A DNA stretch of 7,703 bases from positions 1-7,703 of the forward strand of contig WGAE01000257.1 of NCBI GenBank assembly GCA_015489185.1, read 5' to 3'. Below are positions 1 through 5,763 of this stretch, piece by piece (position 1 is the first letter of the stretch; every line of letters starts with the position of its first letter). A program made the translations under genes and the position numbers. The notes below the pieces were generated by a model. The model ran no database searches. It was not told where the DNA came from and saw nothing but the letters and a program-made list of their open reading frames with translations. The stretch is from Campylobacterales bacterium. GTDB taxonomy: Bacteria > Campylobacterota > Campylobacteria > Campylobacterales > QNZT01.

Positions 1-1
1 G

Positions 2-31
2 AACTTCGAAGGATTTTTGGCGATCAAGTAA
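2..31 (+). other. Duplicated 3' end of the CmoA-like methyltransferase gene, opposite orientation
   Basis: Read on the plus strand this encodes N-F-E-G-F-L-A-I-K-stop, identical to the C-terminus of the methyltransferase that ends on the minus strand at 390. If the sequence is genuine, either a second tail-to-tail gene copy lies to the left of the window or only this 3' fragment was duplicated. If the window edge is a foldback artefact, this is the same gene end read twice. The window cannot decide between these. Confidence 0.7.
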
Positions 32-82
32 CGCGCAGATTCCATCATCTGCCGTGAAAGACCATTTTGCATACAGTTGTGC

Positions 83-88
83 TATAAT
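83..88 (+). promoter_or_regulatory. Candidate -10 box in left arm, facing the centre
   Basis: There is a perfect TATAAT at 83-88, preceded by GC and an AT-rich stretch, with no good -35 hexamer at 16-18 bp. Weak or absent -35 elements are usual for the main sigma factor of Campylobacter and Helicobacter. A transcript from here would start near 95 and run about 140 nt to the terminator hairpin ending at 233. This is a sequence match only. Confidence 0.4.
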
Positions 89-131
89 AACTACATCATC
101 GATAAGCAATCGAATTCTCTGAAAAACTGTT

Positions 132-289
132 GATTGAACGAAAGCTTTATCATTTGAGTATCCAAACCGAACGGTTGCCGAAGGCAAAAAAAGTGCACCC
201 AACCCCGAAGGGGCGCTTGCGTTTGCACTTTTTAGTTCGGTTTAGATGCTGTTGCTAAGCGACAAATGATAACTTGCTTGAGTGAAATG
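132..289. other. Centre of the large hairpin, noncoding, with nested imperfect stems
   Basis: No open frame of useful length is present. The two halves are not identical but contain several complementary blocks in nested order. These are 147-156 with 263-272 (ten pairs, ttatcatttg), 161-172 with 235-246 (eleven of twelve), 188-197 with 224-233 (ten pairs) and 203-206 with 210-213. The inner blocks are explained by a terminator; the 147-156/263-272 pair is not. The right half has about a dozen extra bases (roughly 246-260) with no partner. Together with the arms, almost the whole 1-420 segment can fold into one long stem. Confidence 0.85.
164..243. terminator. Bidirectional intrinsic-terminator-like hairpin
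   Basis: The outer stem aaaccgaac (164-172) pairs with gttcggttt (235-243). The main stem aaaaagtgca (188-197) pairs with tgcacttttt (224-233). The tip is ccccgaagggg (203-213), which on the minus strand reads as a UUCG loop closed by C-G pairs. On the minus strand the main stem is followed by seven T (192-186), giving a good terminator for the methyltransferase/lnt transcript about 155 bp after the stop codon. On the plus strand the stem ends in five T (229-233), so it could also stop rightward transcripts. Confidence 0.7.
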
Positions 290-420
290 AACAGTTTTTC
301 AGAGAATTCGATTGCTTATCGATGATGTAGTTATTATAGCACAACTGTATGCAAAATGGTCTTTCACGGCAGATGATGGAATCTGCGCGTTACTTGATCG
401 CCAAAAATCCTTCGAAGTTC
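290..420 (-). repeat. Right arm of the perfect 131-bp inverted repeat
   Basis: This is the exact reverse complement of 1-131. Unlike the left arm, its outer boundary can be placed next to unique sequence: after 420 the methyltransferase coding sequence continues. Bases 390-420 are coding (last ten codons and part of the next, including the stop), and 290-389 are noncoding downstream sequence. The outer edge falls inside a perfect 16-bp palindrome (414-429). Confidence 0.98.
333..338 (-). promoter_or_regulatory. Candidate -10 box in right arm, facing the centre
   Basis: This is the mirror copy of the TATAAT in the left arm, here on the minus strand about 50 bp after the methyltransferase stop codon. 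A transcript would start near 326 and reach the T-run at 192-186, about 140 nt. It shares its first ~35 nt with the transcript predicted from the left arm and then differs. There is no convincing -35 element. Confidence 0.38.
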
Positions 421-1097
421 ATGAACTTCTGTATTGTCAGGATATCGACAAATCCCGCGCGTTTGAGCATGTCGATATTTCCCTGGGTCGAGAAGGGTTC
501 GAGCACCCCTTTGAGGCTGCGTGCTTTGGCGATGATTTCATCGGGGGTGTAGCCCTGTTCGAGTTTGTAGTCGGTGTAGAGTCCTGTGATGATATCCTGA
601 AATCGTGCGTCGTTGGCGCGTACCTTTTCGAACATGACAAAAGCGCCGCCCCAGTGGAGTCGTTCGTAGATTGTGTCGATGAGGCGCTGGCGCAGTTTGG
701 GGTGGACAAACTGCACCGTATAGTAGGCGACGATGAAATCGGAGCGTTCATAGTCGTAACTGTTGATATCCGCCTCTTCGAAAGTGAGATTTGGGGCGTG
801 GTAGCGTTTGCGGGCTTCTCGCACCATCGCCTCCTCCTTTTCAATGCCGACAAAGCGTGCCGATCTGAAGTCGTGGTGTTTGGCAAGTCTGTAACTGAGC
901 AGTCCCGTCGAAGCGCCCAGTTCATAGCATGCGGAATCCTCTTTGACGAAATAGTCACTCAGTTTGACGATCAGATCGTGTCCTTCGTCGTAGAGGGGAA
1001 CCGATTTGCGCACATGGGTTTCAAACTGCGCGACAACATTTTCGTCAAATTTCCAGTTTGCGTTTTGGGCGTCGATGCCGTCGCCGGACTTTGCCAT
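390..1097 (-). CDS. CmoA-like class I SAM-dependent methyltransferase
   Basis: A 235-residue protein of the Rossmann methyltransferase fold, close in layout to CmoA, the enzyme that makes carboxy-SAM for wobble-uridine modification of tRNA. Visible signatures are WKFDENV (15-21, like the WTFDERV of E. coli CmoA), SAM-binding ELGASTG (59-65), acidic GIEKE (84-88), YYTVQF (125-130, CmoA N-F/Y-TLQF), WGGAFVMFEKV (149-159), YKLEQGY (177-183) and a C-terminal F-x-NF-x-x-FLAIK. Length matches CmoA. However, in the segment matching QKRxxLE of CmoA the arginine is Ala192 (Arg193 is next to it), and GCS is GAS, so carboxy-SAM synthesis is doubtful; it may be a paralogue acting on another substrate. 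I chose ATG 1097 because AGGG lies six bases upstream; a TTG at 1103 would add two residues. It begins 17 bp after the lnt stop, so it is probably co-transcribed. Its last codons lie in the inverted repeat. Confidence 0.88.
   Translation of the reverse strand: MAKSGDGIDAQNANWKFDENVVAQFETHVRKSVPLYDEGHDLIVKLSDYFVKEDSACYELGASTGLLSYRLAKHHDFRSARFVGIEKEEAMVREARKRYHAPNLTFEEADINSYDYERSDFIVAYYTVQFVHPKLRQRLIDTIYERLHWGGAFVMFEKVRANDARFQDIITGLYTDYKLEQGYTPDEIIAKARSLKGVLEPFSTQGNIDMLKRAGFVDILTIQKFMNFEGFLAIK
414..429. repeat. Perfect 16-bp palindrome at the outer edge of the right arm
   Basis: GAAGTTCATGAACTTC reads the same on both strands. It lies inside the methyltransferase coding sequence (residues K-F-M-N-F) and straddles the point (420/421) where the visible inverted repeat stops. 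As a result gaacttc occurs at 1-7 and again at 423-429 in the same direction. Short palindromes of this kind can seed foldback synthesis or inverted duplication; a chance occurrence in coding sequence is also possible. Confidence 0.9.
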
Positions 1098-1114
1098 TTC
1101 CAACCCTGCCTTTC

Positions 1115-2395
1115 TCAGTGTATGATCGTGCTGATGCCGTGGTTTGCGCTGTGATAGATGACGGTGCCGTATTTGCGGGAGAAGTAACGCATCAGCAGTT
1201 TCTGGAGTGTCGGTTCAATGGAGGGAGTGAACCAGGCGTTGTTCGATGTGGCGATCATGTATTTCGGGGAACCGGCGAAGAGTTCGTCACGGGTCGCTTC
1301 GAAACAGATCGCGTTGCGAAAGGTACCGGTCGAGAGGTGCAGATCGACCGGCTGTTTTGCGGTGACGTAATCTTCCGCACCGTTGTAAAAGATTTTATTG
1401 ATATAACGCGCCATGAAACGGGGAAGGGGGATCTTCTCTCCAAACGGTACGAGAATCACTTTATTGGCGATATAGAGTTTGCCGTGGTCGAAATAGTAGG
1501 TGCTGTTGTAAGCGTTTTTGCCGTCGCTGTAGAGCGCGCCCGCGACAATGACGATATCGTTGGAGAGTTTTTGCAACTGTTTAGTCAGTTCGATATCGGT
1601 ATTTAAAAAGAGTGGAAAAACACTCTCGTTGAGCACGACCATATCGTACCCTTCGTTGGTGGCGTCAAGAATTGCGGCGAGATTGTTTTCAATCGTTTCG
1701 GGCAGATAGTCGGGATTCCACTTTTTGGACTGGTCAACGTGCGAATCGACCAGCATCACTTTGGTATTTGGCAGCGGCAGGCGGCTGTCGTAGTGCGGAT
1801 CGATGCTTAAAAGCAGCGGCAGCAGCGTAATGATTTTATATTTTTTGGGAAGCATCACAAAGAGTGCGATACCGCTCAAAAAGAGGGCAAACTGCCACTT
1901 GAAGATACCGAAAAAGGAGTTGACCAGCGTCAGTTCGGGAATAAACCAGTTAAAAGACATCGGATGAAAATAGCTAAAGCCCAAAATCATGAGCGCGCGC
2001 ACAAGCGGTGTTTTACAAAGCCCCGTGATCCAGAAAAAAAAGCCGTAAGCCAGCGCGACAAAAAGGAGCATCAGCGGATAGAGGTAAAAGACGCCATAGT
2101 AGCGAAACGAAAGACCGATCCAGTAGAACCAGAATATCCCCGTAAAAAAGCCGCTCCAGAAAAGGGCGGTGCGCGGCAGTGTCAGCCAGAGCCAAAACGC
2201 CGCGATCGCGCTCAGAGAGGTAATGAAGGCAACAGGAAGTGTTTGCCGCAGCCCGACATAATCAAGATAGATAAAAAGCGACAAAGCGATTGCAGCCGTA
2301 AAACCGTAGAGAAGAGGGCGCAGACGAAAATAGTCTTTGAGTGGTCGAAATCCGAAACGCGGTTTCTCAAAACAGTCGGTAAATGAGAACTTCAT
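1115..2395 (-). CDS. lnt: Apolipoprotein N-acyltransferase
   Basis: Inner-membrane enzyme that transfers an acyl chain from phospholipid to the N-terminal cysteine of apolipoproteins, the last step of lipoprotein maturation. The 426-residue protein has about six to seven hydrophobic helices between residues 31 and 198, then a periplasmic nitrilase-type domain (about 209 to the end). The Glu-Lys-Cys triad is visible: E257 in VVLNESVFP, K312 just before LVPFGEK, and C364 in NAICFE, with SNNAWF at 384-389. It is much shorter than E. coli Lnt (about 512) and stops soon after the nitrilase core, lacking the final membrane helix; as I recall, Helicobacter Lnt is similarly short. The start is ATG 2395; its ribosome site is weak (AAAGG is too far upstream), so the exact start is less certain than the identity. 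It is divergent from yajC and the first gene of the lnt-methyltransferase pair. Confidence 0.93.
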   Translation of the reverse strand: MKFSFTDCFEKPRFGFRPLKDYFRLRPLLYGFTAAIALSLFIYLDYVGLRQTLPVAFITSLSAIAAFWLWLTLPRTALFWSGFFTGIFWFYWIGLSFRYYGVFYLYPLMLLFVALAYGFFFWITGLCKTPLVRALMILGFSYFHPMSFNWFIPELTLVNSFFGIFKWQFALFLSGIALFVMLPKKYKIITLLPLLLSIDPHYDSRLPLPNTKVMLVDSHVDQSKKWNPDYLPETIENNLAAILDATNEGYDMVVLNESVFPLFLNTDIELTKQLQKLSNDIVIVAGALYSDGKNAYNSTYYFDHGKLYIANKVILVPFGEKIPLPRFMARYINKIFYNGAEDYVTAKQPVDLHLSTGTFRNAICFEATRDELFAGSPKYMIATSNNAWFTPSIEPTLQKLLMRYFSRKYGTVIYHSANHGISTIIH

Positions 2396-2431
2396 GATAA
2401 TACTTTTACAACCTTTGATGAAAAATGAAAT

Positions 2432-2437
2432 ATTCTA
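2432..2437 (-). promoter_or_regulatory. Candidate extended -10 box for lnt
   Basis: On the minus strand the sequence reads TGTTAGAAT, i.e. TGn followed by TAGAAT, five of six matches to the -10 consensus. No good -35 is seen. Transcription would start near 2425, leaving a leader of about 30 nt before the lnt ATG. Sequence match only. Confidence 0.4.
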
Positions 2438-2506
2438 ACAAACCGATACTTAAGTCCCGACAGATGTTACTCCCGTTTCGCAAGCGGTTTAAAAGAGAAA
2501 GAGTGC

Positions 2507-2512
2507 TAAGAT
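2507..2512 (+). promoter_or_regulatory. Candidate extended -10 box for the yajC-secDF operon
   Basis: The plus strand reads TGCTAAGAT, i.e. TGn followed by TAAGAT, five of six matches to TATAAT, with no clear -35. The predicted start near 2519 gives a leader of about 24 nt, which contains the AAAGGA ribosome site of yajC. The downstream genes have no comparable gap, so this is the likeliest promoter for all five plus-strand genes. Confidence 0.4.
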
Positions 2513-2542
2513 AGCGCAAATTTTCACAGACAAAGGATTCGC

Positions 2543-2821
2543 ATGCAACCACATCCACAGGGGAATTTACTCACATCACTGTTACCGTTGATTGTACTTT
2601 TTGCCATTTTCTATTTTCTGATCATTCGTCCGCAGCAGAAGCAGGCGAAAGCGCACAAAGAGATGCTTGCATCGCTGAAAAAGGGGGATAAGATTATTAC
2701 CAGCGGCGGATTGATGGCGGAAGTCGTCAAAGCGGAAGAGGATTATGTCAAGGCGAAGATCAACGACGAAACCGTGGTCAGAATCGCCAAAGAGTTTATT
2801 GCGAAAAAACAGGAAGCCTAA
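2543..2821 (+). CDS. yajC: Preprotein translocase subunit YajC
   Basis: A small single-span inner-membrane protein of the SecD-SecF-YajC complex that assists SecYEG-dependent export. At 92 residues it is slightly shorter than E. coli YajC (110). A hydrophobic helix spans about 11-28 and is followed directly by the family signature FLIIRPQQKQAKAHKEM (25-41), then the cytoplasmic LKKGDKIITSGGL (45-57), which is diagnostic of YajC. The start ATG is preceded by AAAGGA at a good distance. It is first in the operon, 12 bp ahead of secD, and divergent from lnt. Confidence 0.97.
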   Translation: MQPHPQGNLLTSLLPLIVLFAIFYFLIIRPQQKQAKAHKEMLASLKKGDKIITSGGLMAEVVKAEEDYVKAKINDETVVRIAKEFIAKKQEA

Positions 2822-2833
2822 AAGCGTACGACG

Positions 2834-4402
2834 ATGAATTACAGACTGATAATATTTATGGTTGCCATTATCTTCGGGGTAGGGCTCTCGCTGCCCTCTT
2901 TCCTGCAGACCGAAAAGGGACCGAAGATTACGCTGGGGCTCGATCTGCAGGGCGGTTTGCATATGCTTCTCGGTGTCAAAACCGACGAAGCGATCAAATC
3001 GAAGATCAAATCGCTCGCCTCGACGATCAAATTCTATACCGACGACGAGGAGATCATCATCGATGATCTGAAGATCGGTGACGATTTCGTTTCGTTTACG
3101 CTGCTGGATAAAGATGAAAAGCCCGCGCTTGAAAAGATGTTGCACGAAATCAAGGGGCTTGCGATCGAAGAGAAGGATTTGCACTATACGATCAGACTGA
3201 CACCCAAAGAGCAGGAGTCGGTCAAGGCGTATGCGATCAAACAGGCGATCGATACGATCCGTAACCGTCTCGATCAGTTCGGTCTGGCGGAGCCGACCGT
3301 CGCCAAGCAGGGTAAAGATAAGATTTTGGTTGAGCTGCCGGGGATCAAAACACCCGAACAGGAGAAGCGCGCGCGTGAGTTGATTGCCAAAGCGGCGCAT
3401 TTGCAACTGATGGCGGTTGATGAAAAGCGCGCCGATCAGGTCTATTCGCTGACACCGGAAGAGGCGGCGCAGTACGGCGACGTCATTTTGCCGGATGTCA
3501 AGAACAAAAAGATCAAATACCTGCTCAAGGCGATCCCGGTGCTTGACGGCAGTATGCTGACCGATGCGAGAGTCGCGTTTGACCAGTCCAATCAGCCGGT
3601 GATCAACTTTACTCTCAATAGCGAAGGGGCGAGGATTTTCGGCAATTTTTCGGGAGAGAATGTCGGAAAGCGGATGGCGGTCGTGCTTGACGATGTCGTC
3701 TATTCGGCGCCGGTCATTCGTGAGCGTATCGGCGGTGGTAGCGGACAGATCAGCGGCGGTTTCAGCGTCGAAGAGGCGCATGACGTGGCGATTGCGCTTA
3801 GAAGCGGTGCGCTGCTGGCGCCGGTGGTTCTGCTTGAAAAACGGAGTGTGGGACCTTCATTGGGTGCGGACAGTATCAAAGCGAGTTTGATTGCACTGAT
3901 CAGCGGTTTTGTGCTGGTCTTTCTCTTCATGATCGTCTACTACGGCTATTCGGGATTGATTTCCGATATCGCACTGGTGGCGAACCTCTTTTTGATCATC
4001 GCCGTGATGGCACTGTTTGGAGCGACGCTAACACTGCCCGGTATGGCGGGTATCGTCTTGACGGTCGGTATGGCGGTTGATGCCAACGTCATCATCAACG
4101 AACGGATTCGTGAACTGTTGCGTGAGGGGGTCAATGTCCGCTCCGCGATCGAAAAAGGGTATGACAACGCGATGAGTGCGATTCTTGATGCCAACATCAC
4201 GACGCTGATCGCCGCGGTGGTACTCTACGCCTACGGTACCGGTCCGATCAAAGGATTTGCCGTGACGATGGCAATCGGTATTCTCGCGTCGATGTTGACC
4301 GCAATCCTCGGGACACACGGGGTGTATCAATATCTGATGCCGCGTATTCAGCAGAGTAAAAATCTGAAAGCGTGGTTTGGTATCGAAAAGGGGGTAAAAT
4401 AG
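2834..4402 (+). CDS. secD: Protein translocase subunit SecD
   Basis: RND-family membrane subunit that works with SecF to pull exported proteins through on the periplasmic side, driven by proton flow. The 522-residue protein has a first helix at about 3-20, then GLDLQGG (35-41), a large periplasmic P1 region with IRNRLDQFGLAEPTV (142-156) and VELPG (166-170), and a C-terminal block of about five helices from 350 to 500. Motifs in that block are LRSGALLAP (322-330), LGADSI (343-348) and VGMAVDANVIINERI (411-425); D416 matches the conserved proton-path aspartate of SecD. Shorter than E. coli SecD (615), as expected for this group. The start has no strong ribosome site of its own, so translation is probably coupled to yajC. 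Only one base separates its stop from the secF ATG. Confidence 0.98.
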   Translation: MNYRLIIFMVAIIFGVGLSLPSFLQTEKGPKITLGLDLQGGLHMLLGVKTDEAIKSKIKSLASTIKFYTDDEEIIIDDLKIGDDFVSFTLLDKDEKPALEKMLHEIKGLAIEEKDLHYTIRLTPKEQESVKAYAIKQAIDTIRNRLDQFGLAEPTVAKQGKDKILVELPGIKTPEQEKRARELIAKAAHLQLMAVDEKRADQVYSLTPEEAAQYGDVILPDVKNKKIKYLLKAIPVLDGSMLTDARVAFDQSNQPVINFTLNSEGARIFGNFSGENVGKRMAVVLDDVVYSAPVIRERIGGGSGQISGGFSVEEAHDVAIALRSGALLAPVVLLEKRSVGPSLGADSIKASLIALISGFVLVFLFMIVYYGYSGLISDIALVANLFLIIAVMALFGATLTLPGMAGIVLTVGMAVDANVIINERIRELLREGVNVRSAIEKGYDNAMSAILDANITTLIAAVVLYAYGTGPIKGFAVTMAIGILASMLTAILGTHGVYQYLMPRIQQSKNLKAWFGIEKGVK

Positions 4403-4403
4403 G

Positions 4404-5375
4404 ATGGAATTTTTCAAAACTAACAAAGTCTACGACTTTATGTCCAAAAGCAAAATCTTTATGGGATTTTCGCTTTTGCTGATTTTTGCCTCCTATGCGC
4501 TCCTGTTTACCAAAGGACTCAATTACGGGATCGATTTTGCGGGTGGTACGATCGTACAGGTCAAATATGACCGACCCGCACCCGTCAAAAAGATTCGCAC
4601 ACTGCTCAAAGCAGACCCGATGTTTGCCTCCGCATCGGTGACGGAGTTCGGTGCTCCCGAAGAGGTGATCATCAAGATCCCGACCTCTTCTTCGTCGGTG
4701 AGTACCGATATCGGGGACAAGGTACGCACGCTGCTCAAAGAGAGCGGTACATTTGAAGTGCGCCGGGTCGATATGGTCGGTCCGAAAGTGGGAAGCGAAC
4801 TGCGCGAGAAAGGGTTGATGGCGATGGTGCTGTCGATTCTGGTGATTTTGATCTATGTCTCGTTTCGCTTCGAGTGGCGTTTTGCGCTGGCGTCGATTCT
4901 GGCGCTGGTGCATGACGTTTCGATCGCGCTGGGTGCGATTTCGCTCTTCAATATCGATGTCAATCTCGATATTCTTGCGGCGATTTTGACGATTCTGGGG
5001 TATTCGCTCAATGATACGATTATTGTTTTCGACCGGATTCGCGAAGGGATTCAGCAGAGCAAGATTCATGATCTTTTTATCATTATCAACGAATCGATCA
5101 CCAAAACGCTCTCCCGTACGACACTGACTTCACTGACCACCTTTTTCGTGGTGCTGACACTTTTTTTGTTCGGCGGTGAGATTATCCACGGATTCAGCTT
5201 CACGATGCTTGTGGGTGTGGTCGTGGGTACCTACAGCTCGATCTTCATCGCTTCCCCGCTTTTGAAATGGCTGGGATTCAGCGTCGAGGATTACAAAAAA
5301 CGTCTGGCGGAGAAAGAGCGTATCCGCAAAGAGAAAGAGCGTATGCGTAAAGAGTTTGAAGGAGGCGTCGTCTAA
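4404..5375 (+). CDS. secF: Protein translocase subunit SecF
   Basis: Partner of SecD in the export-assisting complex of the inner membrane. The 323-residue protein has a first helix at about 17-36, then GIDFAGGT (42-49), a small periplasmic domain, VDMVGPKVGSEL (122-133), and five further helices. Conserved motifs are FRFEWRFALASILALVHDV (154-172) and GYSLNDTIIVFDRIREG (199-215), whose aspartates and arginine are typical of SecF. LTSLTTFF (241-248) follows. The tail from about 294 is highly charged, with repeated K-E-R-I-R-K-E-K type units, and is probably a cytoplasmic helix. The gene starts one base after the secD stop, with a G-rich site about ten bases upstream. Confidence 0.98.
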   Translation: MEFFKTNKVYDFMSKSKIFMGFSLLLIFASYALLFTKGLNYGIDFAGGTIVQVKYDRPAPVKKIRTLLKADPMFASASVTEFGAPEEVIIKIPTSSSSVSTDIGDKVRTLLKESGTFEVRRVDMVGPKVGSELREKGLMAMVLSILVILIYVSFRFEWRFALASILALVHDVSIALGAISLFNIDVNLDILAAILTILGYSLNDTIIVFDRIREGIQQSKIHDLFIIINESITKTLSRTTLTSLTTFFVVLTLFLFGGEIIHGFSFTMLVGVVVGTYSSIFIASPLLKWLGFSVEDYKKRLAEKERIRKEKERMRKEFEGGVV

Positions 5376-5377
5376 CG

Positions 5378-5716
5378 ATGGACTGGGGGAAAGTCGTATT
5401 TATCTTTTTTGCGTTGATGAGCCTGACCACGACGGCGGGCTATCTTTACGACCACAATACGATCGCACTCTTTATCGCGACCAGTATCAATCTGGTGTCA
5501 ACACTGCTGAAGATCGGTGTCAAAAATATTCTCTCCGCGGAACTTTTCGCATCCTCCCTCGTGGCGGATCTGCATCTGATTCCCGCCTTTTTGTACGAAA
5601 CACTGGCGCATGATGTCAAAGCGGCGATCGCGATGGCGATCGGTGCCGTGCTCGCCAACCTCTTTTCGATGGCACTTGTGCTGGTCGAAGCCTCCAAAAC
5701 CCAGGACGAATTTTAG
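5378..5716 (+). CDS. Small integral membrane protein, DUF6394 type, unknown function
   Basis: A 112-residue, strongly hydrophobic protein. Likely membrane helices are at about 5-24, 27-46, 56-73 and 82-103, separated by short loops (YDHN 24-27, KIGVKN 45-50, LAHDVK 76-81). The acidic C-terminus (KTQDEF) is probably exposed. I recognise it as resembling the DUF6394 family, which I recall as a Campylobacterota protein found between secF and leuS; no function is established to my knowledge. The ATG lies two bases after the secF stop, with GGAGG (5361-5365) inside the end of secF as its ribosome site, so it is almost certainly translated with the translocase operon. The family name is from memory; that the gene is real is well supported by its coding pattern and tight packing. 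Confidence 0.85.
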   Translation: MDWGKVVFIFFALMSLTTTAGYLYDHNTIALFIATSINLVSTLLKIGVKNILSAELFASSLVADLHLIPAFLYETLAHDVKAAIAMAIGAVLANLFSMALVLVEASKTQDEF

Positions 5717-5763
5717 TCGTCCCGGCGTATCGCAACAATATCTGAAACAGGAGTATCGGGTCT

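Larger units (their letters stand above)
1..131 (+). repeat. Left arm of a perfect 131-bp inverted repeat
   Basis: Base i of this arm is complementary to base 421-i for every position from 1 to 131. I checked this in ten-base blocks, and the first mismatch inward is 132 against 289. The arm starts with a copy of the methyltransferase 3' end (stop codon at 29-31), followed by noncoding sequence with an inward-facing TATAAT. The arm begins at the first base of the window, so its true outer limit is unknown. Either an inverted duplication or a foldback artefact at a contig end could produce it. Confidence 0.98.

Noticed and set aside
188..233. Integron attC site or CRISPR-like repeat in the hairpin centre
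   Set aside because: The core acccaac has no matching GTTRRRY partner (gtttgca is present instead), and there is only one unit with no spacers. An intrinsic terminator explains the stem and T-runs better.
312..1154. Plus-strand open frame of 280 codons
   Set aside because: It runs antisense to the methyltransferase, whose frame has clear family motifs. The plus-strand translation shows no recognisable domain, and the frame is a by-product of the codon usage of the real gene.
2472..2488. Possible small hairpin ccgtttcgcaagcgg in the lnt-yajC intergenic region
   Set aside because: It has only about six pairs including one G-U, lacks a proper T-run, and lies upstream of both genes, so it is not a credible terminator or riboswitch.
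2582..3781. Minus-strand open frame of 399 codons opposite yajC and secD
   Set aside because: The translation is rich in Arg, Asp and Leu with no domain, as expected for the reverse complement of a gene with many GAT/GAC and ATC codons. yajC and secD are unmistakable on the other strand.
4248..5069. Minus-strand open frame of 273 codons opposite secD/secF
   Set aside because: It is low in complexity (many Asn, Arg, Gln, His), spans the secD-secF junction on the opposite strand and has no plausible fold.
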